A DNA stretch of 64,000 nucleotides from Betaproteobacteria bacterium (lineage in GTDB: Bacteria; Pseudomonadota; Gammaproteobacteria; Burkholderiales; Rhodocyclaceae): positions 1 to 64,000 of the forward strand of contig WRIU01000003.1 of the NCBI GenBank assembly GCA_009782565.1, in the 5' to 3' direction. Position 1 is the stretch's first letter; the number at the start of each line of letters is the position of its first letter. The position numbers and the translations under genes were made by a program. This document shows, one piece after another, positions 47,145 to 56,348 of this stretch. The notes under the pieces are model-generated. The model ran no database searches and was not told the DNA's origin. It was given only the letters and a program-made list of their open reading frames with translations.

Positions 47145-47686
47145 TGCACATCCTCCTCGCCGCCCTGCTGTTGATTGCCCTGCCCGCCCATGCCCAACCG
47201 TTCGACCGCAGCCAGCCAGTCAACATCGACGCCGACAAAGTGACCGTGGACGACCGCAACAAGGTTCACATCTTCGAGGGCAGCGTCATACTGACCCAGG
47301 GGACGTTGACGATCAAGGGCGACAAAATCGTCGTCACCCAGGACGCTTCCGGCTTTCACAACGGCGTTGCCACCGCCGGAAGCGGACGGCTGGTTTCTTT
47401 CCGTCAAAAACGCACAAGCGACGGAGCCTGGATCGACGGTGAAGCCGAACGCATCGAATACAGCAGCCAGAGCGAACGGGCCAAGCTTTTCAACCGCGCC
47501 CAGATACGAAGTGCCGGAGACATGGTGCGAGGTCAGTACATCGAGTATGACATCGCTACCGAAAACTACCTCGTCACCGACGCGCCAGGGCGTACCGGCA
47601 GCAGCAAAACTCCCGCCGAAGGCCGCGTCCACGTCACCATCCAGCCCAAGGACAACAAGAACAGCGCGACAGAGGCTAAGCGCTGA
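47141..47686 (+). CDS. lptA: LPS transport periplasmic protein LptA
   Basis: A 181-residue protein with a signal peptide (about 1-18, ending LPAHA) and an OstA-type jelly roll: QPVNIDADKVTVDDRNKVHI, FEGSVILTQGTLTIKGDKIV and GEAERIEYSSQSERAKLFNRA. LptA bridges inner and outer membrane components. Two adjacent ATGs can start it. The next gene is a cupin, not the usual lptB; rpoN and hpf are also missing. Confidence 0.95.
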   Translation: MMHILLAALLLIALPAHAQPFDRSQPVNIDADKVTVDDRNKVHIFEGSVILTQGTLTIKGDKIVVTQDASGFHNGVATAGSGRLVSFRQKRTSDGAWIDGEAERIEYSSQSERAKLFNRAQIRSAGDMVRGQYIEYDIATENYLVTDAPGRTGSSKTPAEGRVHVTIQPKDNKNSATEAKR

Positions 47687-47771
47687 ACACGCGCCAAGCG
47701 CAATCCCCGTCATGGATGACGGAGCCAAACGTTCCTCAAAGCAATTCCATCATCAGCAAAGAAGATGATCC

Positions 47772-48131
47772 ATGCTTGAAAAAGTCAACCTGCTTACCGC
47801 CGCCAATCAAACGAATGGCCTATTCCAATATCTGAAAATCGGACAAATCAATAACCACATGCTCAATGTGGTGCAAGTCGAAAACAGAACGCTGGACTTT
47901 CACGTCCATGAACAGTCCGATGAATTGTTCTATGTCATCGAAGGGCAATTTGCAATCGAGTTGGATGACGGCATGATCCACCTTGAAGCAGGCGATATGA
48001 TCGTTATCCCAAAAGGAACCCGCCACCGTCCTGTGGTAACAACGCGGGTAAGTTGCCTGTTGATCGAAATTGAAGGAACGCTCAATGCCAGCAACACCGG
48101 CGGGAGCACCCAAACGGAGCACAGGGATTGA
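47772..48131 (+). CDS. Small cupin-domain protein
   Basis: The 119-residue protein has one cupin barrel: metal-site motif 1 in DFHVHEQSDELFYVIEGQFA (His, His, Glu) and motif 2 in GDMIVIPKGTRHRPV (His). A metal-dependent isomerase, dioxygenase or sensor role is possible; the sequence does not decide. It begins 85 nt after lptA and overlaps the possible TTG start of the nitrilase gene. It is visibly more A+T-rich than its neighbours, which suggests recent acquisition. Confidence 0.85.
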   Translation: MLEKVNLLTAANQTNGLFQYLKIGQINNHMLNVVQVENRTLDFHVHEQSDELFYVIEGQFAIELDDGMIHLEAGDMIVIPKGTRHRPVVTTRVSCLLIEIEGTLNASNTGGSTQTEHRD

Positions 48132-48136
48132 TTCGC

Positions 48137-48955
48137 ATGACCCAGCCATTCCCTAAAATCGCCGCACTCCAGACTGTCTCCGGCCCCGATGTGGCGGCCA
48201 ACCTCGCGGTAGCGGACGAACTGATCTCTGAGGCCGTTGCCAGGGGCGCGAGAATGGTGGCGCTGCCAGAGCATTTCGCGCTGATGTCATCCGACGAGGC
48301 CGCCAAGATTCGCGCGCGCGAACATGAGGGCTGCGGACCGATCCAGGATTTTCTGAGCGAGGCCGCCGCGCGCTACGGAGTATGGATCGTCGGCGGTACG
48401 CTGCCGCTGGCGGCGAATGCTTCGGACAAAACGCACAACACTGCGCTGGTTTTCGACGATCGTGGCAACCAGGTGGCGCGTTACGACAAGATTCATCTCT
48501 TCGGCTTCAGCACCAGCGGGGAACATTACGACGAGGCGGCCGGTATCGAGCCGGGCGCGCGCGTGGTGTGTTTCGACTCCCCTGCCGGAAGGGTGGGGCT
48601 CGCAGTGTGCTATGACCTGCGCTTCCCAGAGCTTTTCCGCGCGATGGGCGAAGTCGACCTGATCGTCTTGCCCGCTGCCTTTACACACACGACCGGACAA
48701 GCGCACTGGGAAACGCTACTGCGGGCGCGAGCCATTGAAAATCAATGTTTTCTGGTAGCTGCGGCTCAAGGGGGCCTGCACCCGCATGGGCGGCGCACCT
48801 GGGGGCATAGCATGATCGTCGACCCTTGGGGTGATATTCTCGCCTGCCGCCCCGAAGGGGCGGGCGTGATCGTGGCCGAACTCGATCCCGCCCGGCTCGC
48901 TATGGTTCGCCACTGCCTGCCTGCCCTGAATCACCGCCGCCCGGAACTTTTCTGA
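48137..48955 (+). CDS. Carbon-nitrogen hydrolase (nitrilase superfamily, Nit1/Nit2-like)
   Basis: The 272-residue protein has the Glu-Lys-Cys catalytic triad in ALPEHFALM, YDKIHLFGF and LAVCYDLRFPELFRAMG, plus ALHWETLLRARAIENQ-type sequence at QAHWETLLRARAIENQCFLV. It resembles Nit1/Nit2-type amidases such as deaminated-glutathione amidase, which repair metabolite damage, rather than nitrilases proper. The ATG is used; a TTG three codons earlier overlaps the cupin stop. tldD follows 47 nt later, a common betaproteobacterial pair. Confidence 0.9.
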   Translation: MTQPFPKIAALQTVSGPDVAANLAVADELISEAVARGARMVALPEHFALMSSDEAAKIRAREHEGCGPIQDFLSEAAARYGVWIVGGTLPLAANASDKTHNTALVFDDRGNQVARYDKIHLFGFSTSGEHYDEAAGIEPGARVVCFDSPAGRVGLAVCYDLRFPELFRAMGEVDLIVLPAAFTHTTGQAHWETLLRARAIENQCFLVAAAQGGLHPHGRRTWGHSMIVDPWGDILACRPEGAGVIVAELDPARLAMVRHCLPALNHRRPELF

Positions 48956-49002
48956 CAAAAAATCCTTTACCCTATACCGTCTGATAATCGGAACTGCACA
49001 CG

Positions 49003-50442
49003 ATGACAAAAAACGCGCTCAAGGCTGCTGACCGTTACCTGCTCTCGCCCCACAGCCTGGGACGGGAAGAACTCGAAAAAGCGCTTCGCAAGCTGATGCG
49101 GCGCGGCGCCGATTACGGCGACCTTTATTTCCAATATGCCCGCGCCGAAGGATGGGGGCTGGAAGAAGGCATCGTCAAGTCGGGCAGTTTCAGTATCGAG
49201 GAAGGCGTCGGGGTGCGCGCAGTGAGTGGCGAAAAGACCGCTTTTGCCTATTCCGACGATATTTCGATGGATGCGCTGCTCGATGCCGTTCGTGTCACAC
49301 GAGCCATTGGCGCGACAGGCAGGAAACAGAAAGTAAAAACGACGCCGCGCAAACCTCCCGCCAAACTCTACCGCGCCGACGACCCGCTCGCCTCGCTCGA
49401 CGATACCGCCAAAGTGCAACTGCTCGAACGGCTGGAAGCGTTCGCCCGCGCCGCCGACCCGCGCGTCATTCAGGTCATGGCCGGTCTTGCCGGGACGTGG
49501 GAAGTCGTACTGGTAGCGCGTAGCGACGGACACATGGCTGCCGATGTCAGGCCGCTGGTGCGGGTCTCCCTGACCGTCATCATGGAAGACGGCGGACGGC
49601 GCGAGCAGGGCAGCGCGGGCGGGGGCGGGCGTTTCGATTACGGCTACTTTACCGAAGAGAAACTGCGCGGCTATGCGTTGGACGCCGTGCACCAAGCCCG
49701 CGTCAACCTCGAAGCGGTTGCCGCACCCGCCGGAACCATGACCGTTGTGCTGGGTCCCGGCTGGCCAGGCATTCTGTTGCACGAGGCTATCGGGCATGGA
49801 TTGGAAGGCGACTTCAACCGCAAGGGCAGTTCGGCTTTTTCAGGCCGTATCGGCGAGCAGGTCGCCGCGCGCGGCGTCACCGTGGTCGACGACGGCTCGT
49901 TGCCGGATCGGCGCGGTTCACTGACCATCGACGACGAAGGCAATCCCGGCGCGCGCACGGTGCTGATCGAAGATGGCATCCTGACCGGCTACATGCAGGA
50001 CATGACCAATGCCCGCCTGATGGGCATGAAGCCCACCGGAAACGGGCGGCGCGAGTCCTACGCCCACCTGCCCCTGCCGCGCATGACCAATACCTTCATG
50101 CTCAACGGCGAACGCGACCCTGCCGAGATCATCGCCTCGGTCAAAAAGGGGCTGTACGCAGTCAATTTCGGCGGCGGCCAGGTCGACATCACCTCAGGCA
50201 AGTTCGTGTTCTCCGCTTCCGAGGCATACCTGATCGAAAACGGCAAAGTCACCCACCCTGTCAAGGGCGCGGCGCTCATCGGAAACGGCCCGGATGTGCT
50301 GACCCGCATAAGCCTCATCGGCAACGACATGGCCCTCGACCCAGGCATCGGCTCCTGCGGCAAAGACGGTCAGAGCGTACCCGTAGGCGTGGGGCAGCCC
50401 ACCTTGCGAATCGACGCGCTGACGGTGGGAGGAACGGGCTGA
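49003..50442 (+). CDS. tldD: Metalloprotease subunit TldD
   Basis: The 479-residue protein has the zinc site [11 protein letters not shown] (residues 260-270), preceded by GPGWPGILL and followed by [17 protein letters not shown], and ends with [39 protein letters not shown]. TldD forms with TldE (PmbA) the protease that processes microcin B17 and CcdA in E. coli. The PmbA partner is not in the window. A dispersed repeat directly follows the stop. Confidence 0.97.
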   Translation: MTKNALKAADRYLLSPHSLGREELEKALRKLMRRGADYGDLYFQYARAEGWGLEEGIVKSGSFSIEEGVGVRAVSGEKTAFAYSDDISMDALLDAVRVTRAIGATGRKQKVKTTPRKPPAKLYRADDPLASLDDTAKVQLLERLEAFARAADPRVIQVMAGLAGTWEVVLVARSDGHMAADVRPLVRVSLTVIMEDGGRREQGSAGGGGRFDYGYFTEEKLRGYALDAVHQARVNLEAVAAPAGTMTVVLGPGWPGILLHEAIGHGLEGDFNRKGSSAFSGRIGEQVAARGVTVVDDGSLPDRRGSLTIDDEGNPGARTVLIEDGILTGYMQDMTNARLMGMKPTGNGRRESYAHLPLPRMTNTFMLNGERDPAEIIASVKKGLYAVNFGGGQVDITSGKFVFSASEAYLIENGKVTHPVKGAALIGNGPDVLTRISLIGNDMALDPGIGSCGKDGQSVPVGVGQPTLRIDALTVGGTG

Positions 50443-50454
50443 ACACACATCGGG

Positions 50455-50645
50455 ATTCCCCTCCGAGGAGAGGAATAAACCCCACGCTAAATTCCCCTCC
50501 AAGGAGGGGTGGCGCGCAGCGCCGGGGTGGTGCGGTGGTCAAGAAGCGTATTGCGGTTCACAACCGCCGCGACCACCCCACCCCTTCGGGGCACCCCTCC
50601 AACCACCCCACCCCTTCGGGGCACCCCTCCAGGGAGGGGAATTTG
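50455..50645. repeat. Dispersed palindromic G+C-rich repeat, copy 2, with internal 30-bp tandem duplication
   Basis: This stretch carries the modules of the repeat at the left end of the window in swapped order: CCCCTCCAAGGAGGGG and GGCGCGCAGCGCC-GGGGTGG come first, then CCACCCC, CCCCTTCGGGG and CCCCTCCAGGGAGGGG. A 30-bp unit (50572-50601) is repeated exactly at 50602-50631. It fills most of the gap between tldD and the next gene; I see no gene in it. Confidence 0.88.
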
Positions 50646-50736
50646 TGTGAACCGGGGCAAACGTGTGTTAGATTGTCACCTCGCATAGACAATACCGTTT
50701 CCGCGCAAAACGTTTAAGGAACGCGCGGACGTTGCA

Positions 50737-52062
50737 ATGGAAATCTTTGTTCTCGTCCTTCTGATTATCATCAACGGCGTTTTCGCCATGTCAGAAATCG
50801 CGCTGGTCACTGCCCGGCGCGCAAAGCTCGCCAAACTGGCCGAAGAAGGAGATTTGGCGGCCAGGGTCGCGGTAAGCCTCGGGGAAAAACCAACCCGTTT
50901 CCTGTCGACCATCCAGATCGTCCTGACCTCTACCGGCATCCTGATCGGTGTCATGAGCGAAGCGGCGCTGTCCGCGCCGGTTGCCGCGTGGTTGCGTGAA
51001 CTGGGCCTGGCGCAGCGTCCCAGCGAAATCGCGGCGACCACTTTCGTGGTGCTGGTCATCACTTACATCACCATCGTAATCGGTGAATTGGTTCCCAAGC
51101 GTATCGGCCAGATCAACCCGGAAGGCATTGCCCGGCGGGTAGCTCGCCCGATGAATGCGTTGGCCATCATCTCGCGCCCTGCCGTGCTCATGTTGTCGTA
51201 TTCAACCGCGCTCCTGCTGCGCCTGTTGGGGCTGCGTGACGAAAAATCGCCCGGCGTGACCGAGGAGGAAATTCACGCCCTGCTCGAAGAAGGCTCGGAA
51301 AGCGGCGTGATCGAGAAAAACGAACACGCGATGGTGCGTAACGTCTTCCGCCTCGATGACCGCCAGATCGGTTCATTGATGATCCCGCGTTCGGACATTG
51401 TCTGGCTGGACACCGAACGGCCTCTGGAAGAAAACCTCGCGCGCGTGGAGGAATCTGAGCATTCGCGTTTCCCGGTATGCCGGGGAGGTCTTGAAGAAAT
51501 CCTCGGCATCGTCTCGTGCAAGCAACTCTTCAATCAGACGCTCAAGGGTGGCCGACCCGACATCGCCAGCCAGTTGCAAAGCCCCGTCTACGTGCCTGAG
51601 ACGCTGACCGGTATGGAATTGCTCGAACAATTCCGTGCCTCCGGTTCACACATGGCCTTCGTGATCGACGAATATGGCGAAGTGCAGGGGCTGGTGGCAC
51701 TCCAGGACGTCATGGAAGCCGTAACCGGCGAGTTCCGCACAGACCGCCAGGAAGATGCCTGGGCCGTGCGCCGCGAGGATGGGTCATGGCTGCTCGACGG
51801 GCTTATCCCGTTGCCGGAACTCAAGGACTTGCTCGAATTGCGAGAAGTCCCCGAAGAGGACAAAGGGCGCTACCACACCCTGTCGGGCATGATCATGTGG
51901 CTGCTCGGCAGGCTGCCGCGCACGGGCGACGTGATTGCCTGGGAAGCCTGGCGGCTGGAAGTGATCGACCTCGACGGCAAACGCATCGACAAAGTGCTGG
52001 CCAGCCGATTGTCGGGGCCTCCAATAGAAGAAAAGGGCGAAACAGCGGTCAAACTGGCTTAA
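50737..52062 (+). CDS. CNNM/CorC-family membrane protein (DUF21, CBS pair, CorC_HlyC)
   Basis: Domains in the 441 residues: DUF21 membrane part (about 1-190, MSEIALVTARRAKL and IVIGELVPKRIGQINPE), a CBS pair (about 205-330, IGSLMIPRSDIVWLD and AFVIDEYGEVQGLVALQDV), and a C-terminal CorC_HlyC domain (YHTLSGMIMWLLGRLPRTGD). Family members are linked to magnesium or cobalt efflux; old labels call them hemolysins. No direct evidence of the ion here. Confidence 0.92.
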   Translation: MEIFVLVLLIIINGVFAMSEIALVTARRAKLAKLAEEGDLAARVAVSLGEKPTRFLSTIQIVLTSTGILIGVMSEAALSAPVAAWLRELGLAQRPSEIAATTFVVLVITYITIVIGELVPKRIGQINPEGIARRVARPMNALAIISRPAVLMLSYSTALLLRLLGLRDEKSPGVTEEEIHALLEEGSESGVIEKNEHAMVRNVFRLDDRQIGSLMIPRSDIVWLDTERPLEENLARVEESEHSRFPVCRGGLEEILGIVSCKQLFNQTLKGGRPDIASQLQSPVYVPETLTGMELLEQFRASGSHMAFVIDEYGEVQGLVALQDVMEAVTGEFRTDRQEDAWAVRREDGSWLLDGLIPLPELKDLLELREVPEEDKGRYHTLSGMIMWLLGRLPRTGDVIAWEAWRLEVIDLDGKRIDKVLASRLSGPPIEEKGETAVKLA

Positions 52063-52119
52063 GTCAGCGAACGCATCGAACCCTGGCTGCTTTTTTACAT
52101 CTGCACATTGGAGAGCCAC

Positions 52120-52614
52120 TTGCCCATCGACATTCGCCCCATCGCGCCGGACGATATTCCCGCCATCGCAAACCTTGCCAGAGCGACATGGCTCGACGCC
52201 TACGCAGACATCATCTCGCCTGAACAGATCGACTACATGCTGGCACAGCGTTACGACCACGAACGCCTGCGCGCTGAGGCCGAAGACCCGCAAAAATGGC
52301 TATGTCAGGCTTACTTGGACAATACCCTTGCCGGATTCGCTGCTTGTGAAATTTACAAGGGCGAATTCAAACTCGACAAGCTCTACATCCACCCGGACAT
52401 GCAGCGCAAAGGCATCGGCGCGGCGCTGGTCAGGCACACTGCCGCGCTCGCCCATGAGCAGGGCTTCCCCTCCATGATCCTGGCCGTCAACAAACAAAAC
52501 GAACAGGCCATCCGTGCCTACACGCGATATGGTTTTCGTGTACGCGACAAAACCGTGACCGACATCGGCAACGGCTTCGTGATGGACGATTACGTGATGG
52601 AAAAAACGCTCTGA
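52120..52614 (+). CDS. GNAT-family N-acetyltransferase
   Basis: The product (about 164 residues) has the acetyl-CoA signature LYIHPDMQRKGIGAALVRH (Q/RxxGxG/A) and the C-terminal NEQAIRAYTRYGFRVRDK of the GNAT fold. There is no suitable ATG: the frame opens with TTG codons, and the one used (LPIDIRPIAPDD) has GGAGAG 5 nt before it; another TTG lies four codons upstream. The substrate is unknown. Its stop is 15 nt from the ftsH stop, so the two genes converge. Confidence 0.85.
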   Translation: MPIDIRPIAPDDIPAIANLARATWLDAYADIISPEQIDYMLAQRYDHERLRAEAEDPQKWLCQAYLDNTLAGFAACEIYKGEFKLDKLYIHPDMQRKGIGAALVRHTAALAHEQGFPSMILAVNKQNEQAIRAYTRYGFRVRDKTVTDIGNGFVMDDYVMEKTL

Positions 52615-52629
52615 AGCCCTGCGCCCGCC

Positions 52630-54525
52630 TCACCCCGCCGGAGCGGGTGTGGGCGCGGCTCCGTCTACGTTGGTGTCGCCATCGGTCTTCGGCGCGGGTT
52701 CGGGCGCGGGTTTGGGCGGACGCGGCGGGCGACCGGACATGATGTCGTCGATCTGCCCGGCGTCGATGGTTTCCCATTCCAGCAGGGTCGACGCCATCGT
52801 TTCGACCTTGTCGCGGTTTTTCTCCAGAATCTTTCGCGCCAGCGAGTACTGTTCGTCGATGATGCGCCGAACCTCGGCGTCGACCTTCTGCATGGTCGCT
52901 TCCGAAACGTTGCGGTGCGTCGTCACCTGCCGGCCCAGGAAAATTTCGCCCTCTTCCTCGCCATAGACCATTGGCCCAAGTTGGTCGGACATGCCCCATT
53001 GCGTCACCATGCGCCGCGCCAGATCGGTGGCGCGCTGGAAGTCGTTCGACGCGCCGGTGGTCATCTGGCTCATGAAAAGCTCTTCGGCAATGCGGCCGCC
53101 GAACAGCACCGCGATGGTTTGCAGCAAGCGTTCCCGATCCTGGCTGTAACGGTCTTCGGTCGGCAACTGCATGGTCACGCCCAGCGCGCGACCGCGCGGG
53201 ATGATAGTGACCTTGTGCACCGGATCGGTTTTATCGAGCATGCGCGCCACTACGGCATGCCCGGACTCGTGATAGGCCGTGTTGCGGCGCTCTTCTTCCG
53301 GCATGACCGCAGAGCGGCGTTCCGCGCCCATCATGATCTTGTCCTTGGCGCGCTCGAAGTCGTCCATGTCCACCAGGCGCTTGTTGGCGCGGGCGGCAAA
53401 GAGCGCCGCTTCATTGACCAGATTGGCAAGGTCGGCTCCGGCAAAACCAGGCGTGCCGCGCGCCAGCACCTGCGCGTCGACATCGGGCGCGATAGGCACC
53501 TTACGCATATGAACCTTGAGAATCTGTTCGCGTCCCCGGATGTCGGGCAGAGTCACGACCACCTGGCGGTCGAACCGTCCGGGACGCAGCAGCGCGGGAT
53601 CGAGCACATCGGGCCGGTTGGTGGCGGCGATGACGATCACGCCCGTCTGCCCCTCGAAGCCGTCCATCTCCACCAGCAACTGATTGAGAGTCTGTTCGCG
53701 TTCGTCGTTGCCGCCACCCAGTCCCGCGCCACGCTGGCGGCCTACGGCGTCGATTTCGTCGATGAACACAATACAAGGAGCATGCTTCTTGGCCTGCTCG
53801 AACATATCGCGCACCCGCGCCGCGCCCACGCCAACGAACATTTCAACGAAATCCGAACCGGAAATGCTGAAAAACGGCACCTTGGCCTCGCCCGCGATGG
53901 CCTTGGCAAGCAGGGTCTTGCCCGTGCCGGGCGAGCCCACCATGAGCACACCCTTCGGAATGCGCCCGCCGAGTTTCTGGAACTTAGCGGGATCGCGCAG
54001 AAATTCGACAAGCTCGCCGACTTCCTCTTTGGCCTCGTCGCAACCGGCAACATCGGCGAAACTGATGGAATTGGCGCTCTCGTCGATCATCCGCGCCTTG
54101 CTCTTTCCGAACGAAAACGCGCCGCCCTTGCCACCGCCCTGCATCTGGCGCATGAAGAAAACCCACACGCCGATGAGCAACAGCATCGGGAACCACGACA
54201 CGAATACGCTGGTGAGGAAAGATTCGTCCTTCGGCTCCGCTGCCTTCACCGTGACCCCGGCGCGCATCAGGTCACTCACCATCCAGATGTCCTGGACGCC
54301 AGGGGTATAGACGGTGATGGAACGGCCATCCTTTGTCGTCGCTTTCAGCACACGATTGTTATCGACGACCACCGAAGCAATCCGCCCAGCTTTGGCCTCA
54401 TCCATGAACATGGAATAATCCATCGACGCCGAAGTCGGCTGGTACGTATTGAACTGATTGAACATGGTCAGCAATACGGCACCGATCACGAGCCATATCG
54501 CAAAATTCTTGAAAAGGTTATTCAA
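52630..54525 (-). CDS. ftsH: ATP-dependent zinc metalloprotease FtsH
   Basis: The 631-residue protein has two N-terminal membrane helices (about 5-25 and 105-125) around a periplasmic domain, an AAA module (Walker A GSPGTGKT, Walker [15 protein letters not shown] region [20 protein letters not shown]) and the zinc protease site HESGH (usual HEAGH). A Pro-rich acidic tail ends it. FtsH degrades membrane proteins and LpxC, linking to LPS control. It lies downstream of rlmE in the classical rlmE-ftsH order. Confidence 0.97.
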   Translation of the reverse strand: MNNLFKNFAIWLVIGAVLLTMFNQFNTYQPTSASMDYSMFMDEAKAGRIASVVVDNNRVLKATTKDGRSITVYTPGVQDIWMVSDLMRAGVTVKAAEPKDESFLTSVFVSWFPMLLLIGVWVFFMRQMQGGGKGGAFSFGKSKARMIDESANSISFADVAGCDEAKEEVGELVEFLRDPAKFQKLGGRIPKGVLMVGSPGTGKTLLAKAIAGEAKVPFFSISGSDFVEMFVGVGAARVRDMFEQAKKHAPCIVFIDEIDAVGRQRGAGLGGGNDEREQTLNQLLVEMDGFEGQTGVIVIAATNRPDVLDPALLRPGRFDRQVVVTLPDIRGREQILKVHMRKVPIAPDVDAQVLARGTPGFAGADLANLVNEAALFAARANKRLVDMDDFERAKDKIMMGAERRSAVMPEEERRNTAYHESGHAVVARMLDKTDPVHKVTIIPRGRALGVTMQLPTEDRYSQDRERLLQTIAVLFGGRIAEELFMSQMTTGASNDFQRATDLARRMVTQWGMSDQLGPMVYGEEEGEIFLGRQVTTHRNVSEATMQKVDAEVRRIIDEQYSLARKILEKNRDKVETMASTLLEWETIDAGQIDDIMSGRPPRPPKPAPEPAPKTDGDTNVDGAAPTPAPAG

Positions 54526-54673
54526 TGTCTTCTACCCTGGAAGCCCGCGACGAGCGAGCGCGTAAAACAGTTGGAGGGAATGTTTAATTCTAATGGCGAT
54601 CTGCCCATCCAGCAAACCGATACTCATACTGCCGTGGCGGTCGGCTCGCGGCATTTGCCACACAACGCGAACA

Positions 54674-55291
54674 TCAGCCGCGCAGCCCCTCGCCGAGCAG
54701 ATAAACCTCTGCGCTGCGGTCGCGCGACGCCTTGGGTTTGCGAACCCGCACCGTTTGAAAGCGGCGCTCCATCTCCCTGCGAAATTCCATGAAACCTTCC
54801 CCCTGAAACGCCTTGACCAGAAACCTGCCGTCAGGCTGAAGGCGATAGACAGCAAAATCCAATGCCAGTTCGCAAAGCAGGACAGAGCGCGCCTGATCCA
54901 CGGTTGCCACACCCGATATATTGGGGGCCATATCCGACAGTACAAGGTCGGCCCGCCGCCCTTCCAGCAAACGCTCGAATCCGGCGAGCACAGTTTCATC
55001 AGAAAAATCGCCTTGCAGGAAGTCCACCCCGGCAACAGGCGCCATCGGCAACAGGTCGAGCGCGAACACCCGCCCCCCTGGGCAACGTTCGATGGCCACC
55101 TGGCACCACGAACCCGGCGCAGCTCCGAGGTCGACCACCACCGCGCCGGGACGCAACAGATGGTCGCGCTCGTCGATCTCCATCAACTTGTAAGCGGCCC
55201 GCGCCCGGTAGCCTTCGGTATTGGCTCGCCGGACGTAGGGATCGGTCAGATGCTCGCGCATCCATGCCTTGCTAGTCTTGCTTCGTTTCAT
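54674..55291 (-). CDS. rlmE: 23S rRNA (uridine-2'-O)-methyltransferase RlmE
   Basis: From [20 protein letters not shown] the product is 205 residues, the normal RlmE length; the frame stays open 84 codons further but into the divergent yhbY gene. It has the SAM motif [15 protein letters not shown] and the catalytic K-D-K-E residues ([43 protein letters not shown]). It methylates U2552 of 23S rRNA. It is divergent from yhbY with 46 nt between the starts. Confidence 0.95.
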   Translation of the reverse strand: MKRSKTSKAWMREHLTDPYVRRANTEGYRARAAYKLMEIDERDHLLRPGAVVVDLGAAPGSWCQVAIERCPGGRVFALDLLPMAPVAGVDFLQGDFSDETVLAGFERLLEGRRADLVLSDMAPNISGVATVDQARSVLLCELALDFAVYRLQPDGRFLVKAFQGEGFMEFRREMERRFQTVRVRKPKASRDRSAEVYLLGEGLRG

Positions 55292-55337
55292 ATCATATCG
55301 AGTTAAAATCCCGTCCCCTGCCGAGATTGAACACAAA

Positions 55338-55814
55338 ATGCCCAAGATCGAACTCACACCCGCCGAACGGCAAGAACTGCGCGCCCGCGCCCATGCCCTG
55401 CGCCCCGTCGTCACCATCGCCGATAACGGCCTCACCCCCAATGTTCTCACCGAACTAGAGCGTTCGCTGCAAGCGCACGAACTCATCAAAGTGCGCCTCC
55501 AGGGGATAGAGCGCGAAGAACGCGAGGCGCTGCTCACCGGCATCTGCGACCGGCTCGATGCCGCGCCCGTTCAGCGCATCGGCAACATTCTCGTCATCTG
55601 GCGAGCCAAGCGCGAGGAAAAAGCGCCTACAACGCCCGCGCCCGCCCCCCAGAACCCGGCCACCGCCAAATCCGCCGCAGCCTTCGCCGCTGCCGCCCGC
55701 CGCGCCGCGCTTGCGAAAGCCGCAGCCGAACAGAAACGCAGCGACAACCGGCACAGGAACCTTCCACGAAGCCAGCCACCGCGTTCACGCACATCCCCGC
55801 GCGGCGGGCGGTAA
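55338..55814 (+). CDS. yhbY: YhbY-type CRM-domain RNA-binding protein
   Basis: Residues 1-95 form a CRS1/YhbY domain: [20 protein letters not shown], then [25 protein letters not shown] and [10 protein letters not shown]. YhbY binds pre-50S particles and takes part in ribosome assembly. Compared with the 97-residue E. coli protein there is a C-terminal extension of about 60 residues, rich in Ala, Pro and Arg. TTAAAAT at 46 nt upstream could be its -10 element. It is divergent from rlmE. Confidence 0.9.
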   Translation: MPKIELTPAERQELRARAHALRPVVTIADNGLTPNVLTELERSLQAHELIKVRLQGIEREEREALLTGICDRLDAAPVQRIGNILVIWRAKREEKAPTTPAPAPQNPATAKSAAAFAAAARRAALAKAAAEQKRSDNRHRNLPRSQPPRSRTSPRGGR

Positions 55815-55831
55815 GGATACGCGATTCCTTT

Positions 55832-55990
55832 CCATGCTTTGCAAATAAACTCACAGGGGATCATCCCCTGGAGCGTGGTGTCCGCCAGCCAACCATCACT
55901 ACCTTGATAGGGACGAGCCGCACACTTGGCGTTTCTGCAATGGACTTGGTCGGAGATACGGAAAAAGAATACTTGCGCCAAACTGCGGAA
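55832..55990 (-). mobile_element. Possible relic of an IS481-type transposase C-terminus
   Basis: On the minus strand the peptide TLQGMIPCEFICKAW (55832-55876) resembles the near-terminal segment TLKGLTPYEFICK-x-W of IS481-family DDE transposases, as I remember it. The reading continues upstream as an ungapped but unrecognisable frame and breaks off after the W into yhbY sequence. No terminal inverted repeats or catalytic residues remain. If real, only a decayed 3' end is left, between yhbY and a pseudogene. Confidence 0.3.
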
Positions 55991-55998
55991 ATCGACGA

Positions 55999-56235
55999 CT
56001 AACCTTTATTCCATCTAGCTTTAGCCGCCTTCCTCGCAATCTCCGACCGCTCTTCGGCGGTCAATTTCCTTGCACATGCAGCGCCACCTTTTAGGCCACC
56101 AAGACGACCAAGTTCGACAGCGGCAGCATTCTTTCCTGTATTCCCTACAGACTGCACTTCGCCCATCGCTTGATCGACGATGGACTTGGCAAGTTAGTTC
56201 AGGTCGAGCCGACCTGTGCTTGAGCGTTTAGGCAT
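55999..56235 (-). pseudogene. Small conserved basic protein gene interrupted by a nonsense codon
   Basis: The frame reads MPKRSSTGRLDLN-stop-LAKSIVDQAMGEVQSVGNTG and continues to AVELGRLGGLKGGAACARKL and TAEERSEIARKAAKARWNKG before its natural TAG. The layout (MPKRSS start, LAKSIVDQ, ALGRLGGLKGG-like core, KAAKARW end) is that of a common short basic protein, in which a Gln normally fills the position of the TAA (56194-56196), so CAA to TAA is the likely lesion. A perfect 13-bp inverted repeat (56207-56219 and 56250-56262) brackets the start codon. Translation could restart internally, so some function is not excluded. Confidence 0.7.
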
Positions 56236-56298
56236 AATGGCTTGAGCGTGCACAGGTCGGCTGTCTCCGTCAATGTGGCAAGATTTCAAACAGAGGCA
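56223..56298. repeat. 76-bp direct repeat, copy A
   Basis: The segment from AGCGTTTAGGC through GTGCACAGGTC-x-GCT, CCGTCAATGT and TTTCAAA matches copy B with scattered differences and no length change; the two copies begin exactly 600 bp apart. Copy A overlaps the start and upstream region of the interrupted small gene. Confidence 0.75.
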
Positions 56299-56348
56299 TC
56301 AACACAAAAAATGAAAGCGGCTCGTGACGAGATGCGAAACGGGACGGG

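Noticed and set aside
50535-50717. Small frame reading HPTPSGHPSNHPTPSGHPS
   Set aside because: Its periodicity is produced by the 30-bp tandem duplication in the dispersed repeat; no sign of a gene.
55571-55981. 136-codon minus-strand frame across the end of yhbY
   Set aside because: Most of it is antisense to the yhbY tail; only the first 50 codons are kept, as a possible transposase relic.
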